Assembly: GCA_016721505.1 (NCBI GenBank)
Contig: JADKHX010000011.1
Coordinates: 1 to 64,000, forward strand
Source of the DNA: Rhodocyclaceae bacterium
GTDB taxonomy: Bacteria; Pseudomonadota; Gammaproteobacteria; Burkholderiales; Rhodocyclaceae
Direction: 5' to 3'
Length of the DNA: 64,000 nt
Shown: positions 52,565-61,018 of the stretch, piece after piece
Layout of the letters: each line of letters starts with the position of its first letter
Position numbering within the stretch: position 1 is the first letter of the stretch
The notes under the pieces: model-generated
The model's database searches: none
What the model saw: only the letters and a program-made list of their open reading frames with translations
Told to the model about the DNA's origin: nothing
Position numbers and translations under genes: made by a program

Positions 52565-53314
52565 ATGCGCACAAAGCTTGTCGCTGGCAACTGGAAAATG
52601 AACGGTTCGCTGGCTTCCAACGCCCATTTACTGTCTGCTTTGACTAGCGGTGCGGTTGCGTCGTTTAACGCCAAGCTTGCTGTTTGCGTACCGTATCCGT
52701 ATTTGTCCCAAGCCAATCTGGCCTTGGCTGGAACAACGATTGCTTTGGGTGCGCAAGACGTATCTGAGCATGAAAAGGGCGCGTTCACTGGTGAAGTGAG
52801 CGCGGCGATGTTGATGGATTTTGGTTGCCGTTATGTGTTGGTCGGCCATTCCGAGCGACGTAGCTTTTATGGTGATACCGATGCCGTGGTTGCGGCGAAA
52901 TTTGACGCAGCATGCAAAGCTGGCTTAGTTCCGATTTTGTGTGTGGGTGAAAGCTTGGCCGAGCGTGAAGCGGGAACCACGCTACAAGTCGTAACGCGCC
53001 AGCTTGATGCAGTGTTGGCAAAAAGTGGTGTGGCTGCTTTGGCTGCGGCGGTAGTTGCCTATGAGCCAGTATGGGCGATCGGTACTGGGCTGACCGCTAC
53101 GCCAGCGCAAGCGCAGGAAGTTCATGCGCAGATTCGCGCGCGAATTGCGACTGAGAGTATTGAAATCGCGGCAAATGTACAGATTTTGTATGGCGGCAGC
53201 ATGAAACCCAGCAATGCGGCAGAGCTTTTGTGTCAGTCAGATATTGACGGAGGCTTAATTGGTGGCGCTGCCCTAGTGGCGGAAGATTTTTTAGCAATTG
53301 CAAAAGCCGCATAA
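52565..53314 (+). CDS. tpiA: Triosephosphate isomerase
   Basis: 249 residues, full length. Catalytic K11 (AGNWKMNG), H95 (VLVGHSERRS) and E167 (VAYEPVWAIGTG), and the phosphate loop ILYGGSMKPSNAAELLCQ. It interconverts dihydroxyacetone phosphate and glyceraldehyde-3-phosphate. It precedes secG by 21 bp, as in most betaproteobacteria, and has its own promoter at 52505-52533. Confidence 0.97.
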   Translation: MRTKLVAGNWKMNGSLASNAHLLSALTSGAVASFNAKLAVCVPYPYLSQANLALAGTTIALGAQDVSEHEKGAFTGEVSAAMLMDFGCRYVLVGHSERRSFYGDTDAVVAAKFDAACKAGLVPILCVGESLAEREAGTTLQVVTRQLDAVLAKSGVAALAAAVVAYEPVWAIGTGLTATPAQAQEVHAQIRARIATESIEIAANVQILYGGSMKPSNAAELLCQSDIDGGLIGGAALVAEDFLAIAKAA

Positions 53315-53335
53315 ACGGCTTTAACGGAGAACAAA

Positions 53336-53707
53336 ATGGGATTTTCGTATTCGCTTGTATTAAGCATTCATATTATCGTTGGCATGGGCGTAATTGTGTT
53401 GGTGCTCTTGCAACACGGCAAAGGCGCAGATATGGGCGCGGCATTTGGCAGCGGCGCCTCCGGCAGCCTGTTTGGCGCGTCGGGCTCGGCCAATTTCATG
53501 TCACGCCTGACCGCGGGCTTGGCCGCAGTGTTTTTTGTTACCAGTTTGAGTCTCGCCTATCTCGCGATGCATAAGCCGGGCACAGCAGGTAGTGTTATGG
53601 ATAAAGTGACGCTTCCGGCAACCGCGCCGACAGCCACGCCAGCTACGCCACCGGCCGCAACCACACCAGCGCCTTCCGATTCGCGTTCAAACGAGATTCC
53701 AAAATAA
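53336..53707 (+). CDS. secG: Preprotein translocase subunit SecG
   Basis: 123 residues, two membrane helices (VLSIHIIVGMGVIVLVLLQ and LTAGLAAVFFVTSLSLAYLA) joined by the conserved loop HGKGADMGAAFGSGASGSLF, then a Pro/Thr/Ala-rich tail. It is the accessory subunit of SecYEG. It lies between tpiA and tRNA-Leu, the common arrangement ahead of nuoA. Confidence 0.95.
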   Translation: MGFSYSLVLSIHIIVGMGVIVLVLLQHGKGADMGAAFGSGASGSLFGASGSANFMSRLTAGLAAVFFVTSLSLAYLAMHKPGTAGSVMDKVTLPATAPTATPATPPAATTPAPSDSRSNEIPK

Positions 53708-53791
53708 GTTTGACTGATATTTTTTTGACAAGCATCTGTTGATAGCTTGAGCTATATCAAAGTTTTGTCGGATTGAATACATCGAGAACGC

Positions 53792-53819
53792 TTGCCCAGC
53801 AACGCCTTGTGGTTATAAT
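53792..53819 (+). promoter_or_regulatory. Probable sigma-70 promoter for tRNA-Leu and possibly the nuo operon
   Basis: TTGCCC at 53792-53797 and TATAAT at 53814-53819 with a 16-bp spacer. Transcription would start about 20 bp before the tRNA. No separate promoter for nuoA is obvious between the tRNA and 54090. Confidence 0.6.
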
Positions 53820-53845
53820 TCGCTGAGCTTTACTGATGGCGCAGC

Positions 53846-53930
53846 GCCGACGTGGTGAAATTGGTAGACACGCTATCTTGAGGGGGTAGTGACGTAAGTC
53901 GTGTGAGTTCGAGTCTCACCGTCGGCACCA
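53846..53930 (+). tRNA. tRNA-Leu (anticodon GAG)
   Basis: Class II tRNA of 85 nt: acceptor GCCGACG/CGTCGGC, anticodon stem CTATC/GGTAG with loop TTGAGGG (anticodon GAG), a variable arm TGACGTAAGTCGTG, T-loop TTCGAGTC and encoded CCA. It reads CUC and CUU. The position between secG and nuoA is conserved in betaproteobacteria. Confidence 0.95.
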
Positions 53931-54089
53931 GTTGTAATCGGTTTTATCAAGTATTTTGTAATTCGTTTTGTAGATTGATTTAGTTGCAAAAAAACGGGAA
54001 GTGGGGCGCCGAAAGACCTATTACGAGGATTCGGCGAACAGAAATTAGGACACTAGGGCCAACGTGTTTCGCCACTGCTAAATTCTCTG

Positions 54090-54464
54090 ATGTTAGAAAA
54101 TTACTTTCCTGTACTTATATTTATTCTTGTTGGCCTAGCCTTTGGCTGTGCGCCAATTTTGATGGGGCGAATTGTCGCCCCGCATCGTCCCGATGCCGAA
54201 AAACTCTCTCCGTTTGAATGCGGCTTCGAGCCATTCGAAGACGCGCGAATGAAGTTTGACGTTCGCTACTACCTCATCGCGATCATCTTCATTCTGTTTG
54301 ATTTGGAGATCGCTTTCTTGTTTCCCTGGGCGTCGATATTTCAGGAAATAGTCAACACGCCATCGATCAAGCTGTTTGGTTTTATCGAAATGTTTGTGTT
54401 CATGGGCATCCTAGTCGTTGGCTACGTTTACGCGTGGGTCAAAGGCGCCCTAGATTGGGAATGA
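54090..54464 (+). CDS. nuoA: NADH-quinone oxidoreductase subunit A
   Basis: 124 residues with three membrane helices (FPVLIFILVGLAFGCAPILM, LIAIIFILFDLEIAFLFPWA, FIEMFVFMGILVVGYVYAWV). The conserved block SPFECGFEPFEDARMKFDVR holds the Cys-containing loop near the quinone site. First gene of the complex I operon, after a 159-bp leader downstream of tRNA-Leu with no obvious ribosome-binding site. Confidence 0.96.
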   Translation: MLENYFPVLIFILVGLAFGCAPILMGRIVAPHRPDAEKLSPFECGFEPFEDARMKFDVRYYLIAIIFILFDLEIAFLFPWASIFQEIVNTPSIKLFGFIEMFVFMGILVVGYVYAWVKGALDWE

Positions 54465-54474
54465 GGACGCAACA

Positions 54475-54951
54475 ATGAGCATTGAAGGCCACTTGAACGA
54501 AGGTTTCATCACCACCTCGATGGATACGGTGATCAATTGGACACGTACCGGATCGATGTGGCCGATGACTTTCGGTTTGGCCTGCTGCGCGATAGAGATG
54601 ATTCACGCGGGTTGTGCGCGCTACGACCTTGACCGTTTCGGTATTGTTTTCCGCCCCAGTCCCCGTCAATCCGATGTGATGATTGTGGCTGGAACGCTGA
54701 CCAACAAAATGGCGCCGGCGCTGCGCAAAGTGTATGACCAGATGTCAGAACCGCGCTGGGTCATCTCTATGGGTTCTTGCGCCAACGGCGGCGGTTACTA
54801 TCATTATTCGTATTCCGTGGTGCGTGGTTGTGATCGTATTGTTCCGGTTGATATCTATGTTCCTGGCTGTCCGCCGACAGCGGAAGCCTTGCTTTATGGG
54901 TTCATACAACTGCAGAACAAAATCAAGCGTACCAACACCATCGCGCGCTAA
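54475..54951 (+). CDS. nuoB: NADH-quinone oxidoreductase subunit B
   Basis: 158 residues. It holds cluster N2, next to the quinone site: the tandem C37-C38 (GLACCAIEM), C102 (SMGSCANGGG) and C132 (VPGCPP) are all present. It belongs to the peripheral arm Q-module with NuoC, NuoD and NuoI. It starts 10 bp after nuoA. Confidence 0.97.
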   Translation: MSIEGHLNEGFITTSMDTVINWTRTGSMWPMTFGLACCAIEMIHAGCARYDLDRFGIVFRPSPRQSDVMIVAGTLTNKMAPALRKVYDQMSEPRWVISMGSCANGGGYYHYSYSVVRGCDRIVPVDIYVPGCPPTAEALLYGFIQLQNKIKRTNTIAR

Positions 54952-54971
54952 ATTTAATCTACAAAAATGCC

Positions 54972-55574
54972 ATGAGCGCCAAACTGGAGAATCTTGCCCT
55001 ACAACTCAAACAGCACCTCGGTGCGCGCATTGGCGAGCCGGTGTTGAGTTTGGGCGAGCTAACGATAGAAGTTGACGCACTCAATTATTTGGCAGTGTCA
55101 CAGGAGTTGCGCGATAACCCGGCGTTTAAATTTGAATAGTTAGTCGATTTGAGTGGTATCGACTATTTGGAACATACAAACTGGCAAGGCAAGCGTTTCG
55201 CGGCAGTCATTCAATTGATTTCCTTCACCCACAATTGGCGTGTCCGGGTACGTGTTTTTGCTGAAGATGAAACCTTTCCGGTTTTACCGTCGGTAACTAG
55301 CATTTGGAATGGCGCAAATTGGTACGAACGCGAAGCCTTCGATCTCTACGGCATTCATTTCGATGGCCACAATGACTTGCGCCGCATGCTGACCGACTAT
55401 GGATTTATTGGTCATCCCTTCCGCAAAGATTTTCCAATTAGCGGATATGTCGAGATGCGCTATGACGCTGGACAAAAACGTGTAATTTATCAGCCGGTTA
55501 CGATAGAGCCGCGTGAAGTAACGCCGCGCATCGTGCGTGAATCACAGTACGGCAAGGCGAACAGTCGTGGCTGA
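54972..55574 (+). pseudogene. nuoC: NADH-quinone oxidoreductase subunit C with an in-frame amber codon
   Basis: The frame from the ATG at 54972 (MSAKLENLALQLKQHLGARI) runs 55 codons to TAG at 55137-55139, then continues in the same frame LVDLSGIDYLEHTNWQGKRF to a stop at 55572-55574, in all 200 codons, the normal NuoC size. Homologues have FEQLVDL here, so TAG stands for CAG (Gln), a single base change. The downstream part is intact, with the family signature YEREAFDLYGIHFDGHNDLR and LTDYGFIGHPFRKDFPISGY. NuoC is a 30-kDa Q-module subunit needed for complex I. It is a true nonsense mutation, a sequence error, or a suppressed codon. TTG at 55149 could restart a shorter protein, but no good ribosome-binding site precedes it. 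Confidence 0.88.
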
Positions 55575-56820
55575 AATTAAAAATTACACCATTAATTTTG
55601 GCCCGGCGCATCCCGCCGCACATGGCGTGTTGCGTTTGGTGTTGGAGCTGGACGGCGAAGTCGTAGTGCGCGCCGATCCGCATATTGGTCTGTTGCATCG
55701 CGGTACCGAGAAGCTTTGCGAGACGCGTACTTGGTTGCAGTCGGTACCGTATATGGATCGGCTCGACTACATGTCAATGATGTGCAACGAGCACGCCTAT
55801 TGTCTGGCGATAGAAAAATTGCTCGGGCAGGAAGTTCCGATTCGTGCACAGTACATCCGCGTGATGATGGATGAAGTTACGCGCATCCTGAATCATTTGC
55901 TTAACGTCGGCGCGCAAGCTTTGGATATCGGCGCGATGACGATGGTGCTTTACACCTTCCGTGAGCGCGAAGACTTGTTCGATGTGTATGAAGCGGTTTC
56001 TGGCGCACGTATGCACGCGGCTTACTATCGCCCTGGAGGCGTTTATCGCGATTTGCCAAATCGCATGCCGCAATATCAACTCAACAAATTCAAATCCGCC
56101 GATGATTTGAAAGTACTGAACAAAGCTCGCGACGGCTCCTTGCTCGATTTTCTGGACGACTTTACTCAGCGCTTTCCCGGCTATGTAGACGACTACGAAA
56201 CGCTATTGACGGACAACCGGATTTGGAAGCAGCGTACCGTTGATATTGGTGTAGTCAGTCCGGAGCGTGCGATGCAACTGGGCATGACTGGTCCGATGTT
56301 GCGCGGTTCGGGCGTCGAGTGGGATTTGCGTAAAAAGCAACCGTACGAGGTGTACGACAAACTTGATTTTGATATTCCGGTTGGCACCAATGGTGATTGC
56401 TATGACCGTTATTTGGTTCGAATCGAAGAAATGCGTCAATCGAACCGCATTGTGCGTCAATGTATTGCGTGGTTGCGCGCCAACCCCGGTCCGGTAATTA
56501 CAGATAACCACAAAGTTGCACCACCATCGCGCGAAGCGATGAAGTCGAATATGGAAGAACTCATTCATCACTTCAAATTATTCACTGAAGGCATGCACGT
56601 TCCGGCTGGCGAAGCCTATGCGGCTATCGAACATCCGAAGGGCGAATTTGGCGTGTGGGCGGTGTCCGATGGCGCCAATAAACCCTATCGAATCAAGCTG
56701 CGCTCACCGGGCTTCGCGCATTTGGCGGCGGTTAATGAAATGATGACCGGCCATATGATCGCCGATGTCACGGCGATTATCGGAACGATAGATTTGGTGC
56801 TTGGAGATACTGATCGATGA
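55567..56820 (+). CDS. nuoD: NADH-quinone oxidoreductase subunit D
   Basis: 417 residues from the GTG at 55567 (AEIKNYTINFGPAHPAAHGV), the standard length; the start overlaps the nuoC stop by 8 bp, while the longer in-frame start at 55537 lies inside nuoC. Conserved blocks include VRADPHIGLLHRGTEKLCET, PYMDRLDYMSMMCNEHAY, MHAAYYRPGGVYRDLP and GEFGVWAVSDGANKPYRIKL. It forms the quinone-binding site with NuoB. Its stop overlaps nuoE (ATGA). Confidence 0.97.
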   Translation: MAEIKNYTINFGPAHPAAHGVLRLVLELDGEVVVRADPHIGLLHRGTEKLCETRTWLQSVPYMDRLDYMSMMCNEHAYCLAIEKLLGQEVPIRAQYIRVMMDEVTRILNHLLNVGAQALDIGAMTMVLYTFREREDLFDVYEAVSGARMHAAYYRPGGVYRDLPNRMPQYQLNKFKSADDLKVLNKARDGSLLDFLDDFTQRFPGYVDDYETLLTDNRIWKQRTVDIGVVSPERAMQLGMTGPMLRGSGVEWDLRKKQPYEVYDKLDFDIPVGTNGDCYDRYLVRIEEMRQSNRIVRQCIAWLRANPGPVITDNHKVAPPSREAMKSNMEELIHHFKLFTEGMHVPAGEAYAAIEHPKGEFGVWAVSDGANKPYRIKLRSPGFAHLAAVNEMMTGHMIADVTAIIGTIDLVLGDTDR

Positions 56821-57329
56821 GTTCAACGGTCAACAATTTGCTCAGCGCTGATGCACTAACGCGTATTGAACGCGAGTGCGCAAAATATCCGGTTGATCAG
56901 CGTCAGTCGGCGGTCATGGCGGCATTGGCTATCGCGCAAGACGAACTTGGTTGGTTGGCAAAGGACACCATAGCCGCCGTTGCACAAATTCTCGGCATGG
57001 CACCCGTGGCAGCTTATGAGGTAGCAAGTTTCTACAACATGTATGACCTTGCCCCGGTCGGAAAATTCAAAATCACTGTGTGCACCAATTTGCCATGTGC
57101 GCTGTCGGGCGGTGTGGATGCGGCGGACTATCTCAAAACCAAGTTGGGTATCACTTTTAACGAAACCACCGCCGATGGGAAATTTACTTTGAAGGAAGGC
57201 GAATGTCTCGGTGCTTGCGGTGATTCACCAGTGATGATCCTGAACAACAAACGGATGTGTAGCTTCATGCATCCCGAACAAATCGATGCCCTGCTCGCCG
57301 AGTGCGGACATGGCAAAGCAGGGGCGTAA
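56817..57329 (+). CDS. nuoE: NADH-quinone oxidoreductase subunit E
   Basis: 170 residues with a thioredoxin-like [2Fe-2S] fold (cluster N1a): ligands C89, C94 (VCTNLPCAL) and C130, C134 (GECLGACGDSP). Part of the NADH-oxidising module with NuoF and NuoG. It starts inside the nuoD stop codon and ends 3 bp before nuoF. Confidence 0.97.
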   Translation: MSSTVNNLLSADALTRIERECAKYPVDQRQSAVMAALAIAQDELGWLAKDTIAAVAQILGMAPVAAYEVASFYNMYDLAPVGKFKITVCTNLPCALSGGVDAADYLKTKLGITFNETTADGKFTLKEGECLGACGDSPVMILNNKRMCSFMHPEQIDALLAECGHGKAGA

Positions 57330-57332
57330 TTC

Positions 57333-58667
57333 ATGGCGCTGATTTCCGCACTCAATCCTTTGCTCACTACCGGTTGGTCGCGTGGCGACGATGGTTGGCG
57401 GCTCGCTGATTACGAAGCGCGTGGTGGCTATGTGCAGTTGCGTCGTTTGCTCAACGACAAAGTGTCGCAGGATGATTTGATTGCCGAAGTCAAAAAATCG
57501 GTATTGCGCGGACGCGGTGGTGCGGGTTTCCCGACCGGTCTCAAATGGAGTTTCATGCCACGGGCTTTCCCCGGCGACAAATATGTGGTTTGCAATTCCG
57601 ACGAGGGCGAACCGGGCACATTCAAGGATCGTGACCTGATGCGCTTTGATCCGCACTCAGTGATTGAGGGCATGATCATCGCTGGCTATGCGATGGGTGC
57701 GGGTCGCGGCTACAACTACATCCACGGCGAAATTTTCGATATCTATGAGCGCTTTGAAGAAGCACTGGACGAGGCGCGTTCGGCTGGATTGTTAGGCCAA
57801 AAAATTCTCGGCTCCGAATTTAGCTTTGAACTTTTCGCGCACCACGGTTATGGCGCTTACATTTGCGGCGAAGAGACCGGATTGCTCGAATCGTTGGAAG
57901 GCAAAAAAGGCCAACCGCGCTACAAACCACCTTTCCCTGCCAGCTATGGTTTGTACGGCAAGCCAACGACCATCAACAATACCGAAACCTTTGCCGCTAT
58001 TCCCTTCATACTAGCGATCGGCGGCGAGAAATTTTTAGGCATGGGCAAGCCGAACAACGGCGGTACAAAATTATTTTCTGTCTCCGGCCACGTCAATCGT
58101 CCGGGCAATTACGAAATCCCCCTGGGCACGCCATTCTCGACTTTGCTCGACATGGCCGGCGGCATGCGTGGTGGACGCAAACTCAAAGCAGTGATTCCCG
58201 GTGGCTCGTCTGCACCGGTATTACCCGCAGAAATCATGATGAATACCACGATGGATTACGACTCGATTGCCAAAGCTGGCTCGATGTTGGGTTCCGGTGC
58301 GGTCATCGTGATGGATGAAACTGTGTGCATGGTGAAGGCTTTGGAACGCTTGTCGTATTTCTATTTTGAAGAATCTTGCGGTCAGTGCACGCCATGCCGC
58401 GAAGGCACTGGTTGGTTATATCGCGTGGTGCATCGCATCGAGCATGGCGAAGGGCGGCCAGAGGATTTGGATCAGTTGAATCGCGTCACCGACAACATCA
58501 TGGGGCGCACGATATGCGCGCTCGGCGATGCCGCATCGTTGCCGGTGCGCAGCTTCATCAATCATTTCAAGAGCGAATTCGAGTACCACATCGAAAACAA
58601 AAAATGCTTGATTGATCCGGCAGTTCAGCGCGCGGGAAGCGGATTTTTTAAGATGGAGTCAGCGTAA
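57333..58667 (+). CDS. nuoF: NADH-quinone oxidoreductase subunit F
   Basis: 444 residues. NADH/FMN-binding domain with RGRGGAGFPTGLKWSFMPR and CNSDEGEPGTFKDRDLM, then the N3 [4Fe-4S] cluster C349, C352, C355 (ESCGQCTPCREGT) and a fourth Cys near 395 (GRTICALGDAA). It accepts electrons from NADH. Its last base is the first base of the nuoG start. Confidence 0.97.
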   Translation: MALISALNPLLTTGWSRGDDGWRLADYEARGGYVQLRRLLNDKVSQDDLIAEVKKSVLRGRGGAGFPTGLKWSFMPRAFPGDKYVVCNSDEGEPGTFKDRDLMRFDPHSVIEGMIIAGYAMGAGRGYNYIHGEIFDIYERFEEALDEARSAGLLGQKILGSEFSFELFAHHGYGAYICGEETGLLESLEGKKGQPRYKPPFPASYGLYGKPTTINNTETFAAIPFILAIGGEKFLGMGKPNNGGTKLFSVSGHVNRPGNYEIPLGTPFSTLLDMAGGMRGGRKLKAVIPGGSSAPVLPAEIMMNTTMDYDSIAKAGSMLGSGAVIVMDETVCMVKALERLSYFYFEESCGQCTPCREGTGWLYRVVHRIEHGEGRPEDLDQLNRVTDNIMGRTICALGDAASLPVRSFINHFKSEFEYHIENKKCLIDPAVQRAGSGFFKMESA

Positions 58668-61018
58668 TGCTAGAGATAGAAATCGACGGCACTACGTTGC
58701 AAGTTGAAGACGGTAGCACCGTGATTGAAGCGGCGCATCAGCTTGGTACTTACATCCCGCATTTTTGCTATCACAAGAAGCTCACTATCGCGGCAAACTG
58801 CCGCATGTGCTTGGTGCAAATTGAAAAGGCACCAAAGCCTATGCCCGCCTGCGCAACACCTGTAACAAATGGCATGAAGGTGTTTACGCATTCCGATTTG
58901 GCAGTGAAAGCGCAAAAAGGCGTGATGGAATTTTTGTTGATTAACCATCCGCTGGATTGCCCGATTTGTGATCAAGGTGGCGAATGCCAATTACAGGATT
59001 TGGCAGTCGGTTACGGTGATTCAGCGTCGCACTACACTGAAGAAAAGCGTGTTGTACCAAATAAAGATCTCGGGCCGCTGGTGTCGACCGACATGACGCG
59101 TTGTATCAATTGCACACGCTGCATACGCTTCACGCAAGAGATTGCTGGTTTGATGGAGCTAGGCCAAGCCTTCCGTGGTGAGCATGCCGAAGTGATGGCC
59201 TTTGTCGGTGAGACGGTGAATTCAGAACTATCCGGCAACATCATCGACCTTTGCCCGGTCGGCGCATTGACCTCGAAGCCTTTCCGTTTTTCGGCACGCA
59301 CATGGGAGTTGTCGCGCCGAAAATCAGTGAGTCCGCACGATAGTTTGGGCAGCAACTTGATTGTGCAAACCAAGCACGATCGAGTTTTGCGCGTGCTGCC
59401 ATTGGAAAACGAAGCGATTAACGAATGCTGGTTGTCGGACAAAGATAGATACTCATACGAAGGCTTGAACAGTGCTGATCGCGTGACACGGCCGATGGTT
59501 AAGCAAGATGGTAAGTGGAACGAAGTAGACTGGAATGTCGCGCTGGATTACGTAAGCCATGCGCTGAAAGACATTGCCAAAACCCACGGTGGTTCGGCCA
59601 TTGGTGGTTTGTTCAGCCCGCACGCGACTTTGGAAGAACTTTATCTAGGCCAGAAGTTGTTGCGTGGTTTGGGTAGCGAGAATGTTGATTCTCGATTGCG
59701 CCATAGCGATTTTTCTGCGGACGGAAAACGTGCCGGCACGCCTTGGCTGGGAATGAAGATTGCGGATATTTCGCAGCTGGATCGCGTTCTTGTGGTCGGC
59801 TCATTCCTCCGTAAAGATCATCCGCTGATTGCCCAGCGATTGCGCCAACGCGCCAAACGTGGTTGCCAAATTAGCGTGGTGCACAGCGCCGATGATGATT
59901 TGTTGCTCAAAGTATTTGCCAAGGCTATGGCAGTGCCGTCGCAGTTGCCATCATTGCTCGCGCAAATCGTAAAAGCATGTGCTGAACTCAAGGGAGTCAG
60001 CGTCGCAGCACATGTCGCCTCGCTGCCTGTGTCAGATGACGCGCGCAAGATTGCGGGTAGTTTGGTCTCGGGGCGTAATGTCGGAATTTTGCTTGGCAAT
60101 TTTGCTCAGCAACACGCTGCGGCGGCGACGTTGCATCAGTTGGCGCATCAACTCAGCACAGTCCTTGGCGCATCGTTTGGATTTATCGGCGAAGCAGCCA
60201 ACAGCGTCGGCGCCTATGTCGCCAATGCTATTCCCGGTGCCGGCGGACTCAACGCCGCAACGATGTTGGCACAGCCGCGAAAAGCGTATGTAGTGCTTGG
60301 CGCCGAGCCTGATTTGGATTGCGCCAATGGCAGCGCAGCCGTCTCCGCGCTCAATCAGGCGGCGACTGTGGTGATGCTTACGCCGTTCAAATCCGAAGCA
60401 ATGCTGACCTACGCGGATGTCATATTGCCAGTCTCGCCGTTTAGCGAAACCTCAGGCACCTTTGTGAATGCCGAGGGCAGGGTGCAAAGTTTTCACGCCA
60501 GCACCAAACCATTGGGTGATAGTCGTCCCGCTTGGAAAGTATTGCGGGTTTTGGGCAATTTGCTCGATGTGCCCGGGTTTGAATACACCAGCAGTGAAGC
60601 TGTGCGTGCTGAAGTAATAGTTGTGGATGCTGAATTCGTTAGCGGTCTGGGCAATGGAATTGACGGCGTTGAAATCGCTATTGAAGCCAGCGCTGGTACG
60701 GCACTGGAACGAGTGGCAGACGTGCCGATACATTTTGCTGACGCCTTGGTGCGCCGGGCCCCTTCGTTGCAGCAAACCCAGGATGCCATTGCACCCGTCG
60801 TGCGAATCAATGCGGCGACCATGGGTCGGCTCGGAATTGGCGATGGCGAAAAAGTGCGAGTTGGTGCTGGTGACACGCCGTCAATTGAACTTACTGCGAA
60901 CCTTGATGCCGGTTTGCCAGACAATGCAATTCGCATCGCTGCGGCACATCCACTAACCCAGGCACTTGGTGCAATGACGGCCACTCTAGCTGTGGAAAAA
61001 GCGGTGGAAAGAGCATGA
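58667..61018 (+). CDS. nuoG: NADH-quinone oxidoreductase subunit G
   Basis: 783 residues. N-terminal ferredoxin fold with C34, C45, C48, C62 (N1b), then H94, C98, C101, C107 (HPLDCPICDQGGECQLQD, cluster N5) and CINCTRCIRFTQE for N4. The large molybdopterin-oxidoreductase-like C-terminal part carries no cofactor in family members. The final beta-barrel region (VRVGAGDTPSIELTANLDAG) is encoded over an exact copy of the dispersed motif. No damage to reading frame. It ends overlapping nuoH by 4 bp. Confidence 0.97.
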   Translation: MLEIEIDGTTLQVEDGSTVIEAAHQLGTYIPHFCYHKKLTIAANCRMCLVQIEKAPKPMPACATPVTNGMKVFTHSDLAVKAQKGVMEFLLINHPLDCPICDQGGECQLQDLAVGYGDSASHYTEEKRVVPNKDLGPLVSTDMTRCINCTRCIRFTQEIAGLMELGQAFRGEHAEVMAFVGETVNSELSGNIIDLCPVGALTSKPFRFSARTWELSRRKSVSPHDSLGSNLIVQTKHDRVLRVLPLENEAINECWLSDKDRYSYEGLNSADRVTRPMVKQDGKWNEVDWNVALDYVSHALKDIAKTHGGSAIGGLFSPHATLEELYLGQKLLRGLGSENVDSRLRHSDFSADGKRAGTPWLGMKIADISQLDRVLVVGSFLRKDHPLIAQRLRQRAKRGCQISVVHSADDDLLLKVFAKAMAVPSQLPSLLAQIVKACAELKGVSVAAHVASLPVSDDARKIAGSLVSGRNVGILLGNFAQQHAAAATLHQLAHQLSTVLGASFGFIGEAANSVGAYVANAIPGAGGLNAATMLAQPRKAYVVLGAEPDLDCANGSAAVSALNQAATVVMLTPFKSEAMLTYADVILPVSPFSETSGTFVNAEGRVQSFHASTKPLGDSRPAWKVLRVLGNLLDVPGFEYTSSEAVRAEVIVVDAEFVSGLGNGIDGVEIAIEASAGTALERVADVPIHFADALVRRAPSLQQTQDAIAPVVRINAATMGRLGIGDGEKVRVGAGDTPSIELTANLDAGLPDNAIRIAAAHPLTQALGAMTATLAVEKAVERA
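60859..60881 (+). repeat. Dispersed 23-bp bipartite motif inside nuoG, consensus copy
   Basis: Left arm AGTTGGTGCTG, centre GTGACAC, right arm GCCGT; identical to the minus-strand copy at 6016-6038. Translated in frame it gives RVGAGDTPS in a variable loop of the NuoG C-terminal domain. Confidence 0.85.

Noticed and set aside
53395..53410. GTTGGTGCTCTTG in secG
   Set aside because: It matches only nine bases of the left arm, has no right arm, and encodes the conserved VLVLLQ helix.
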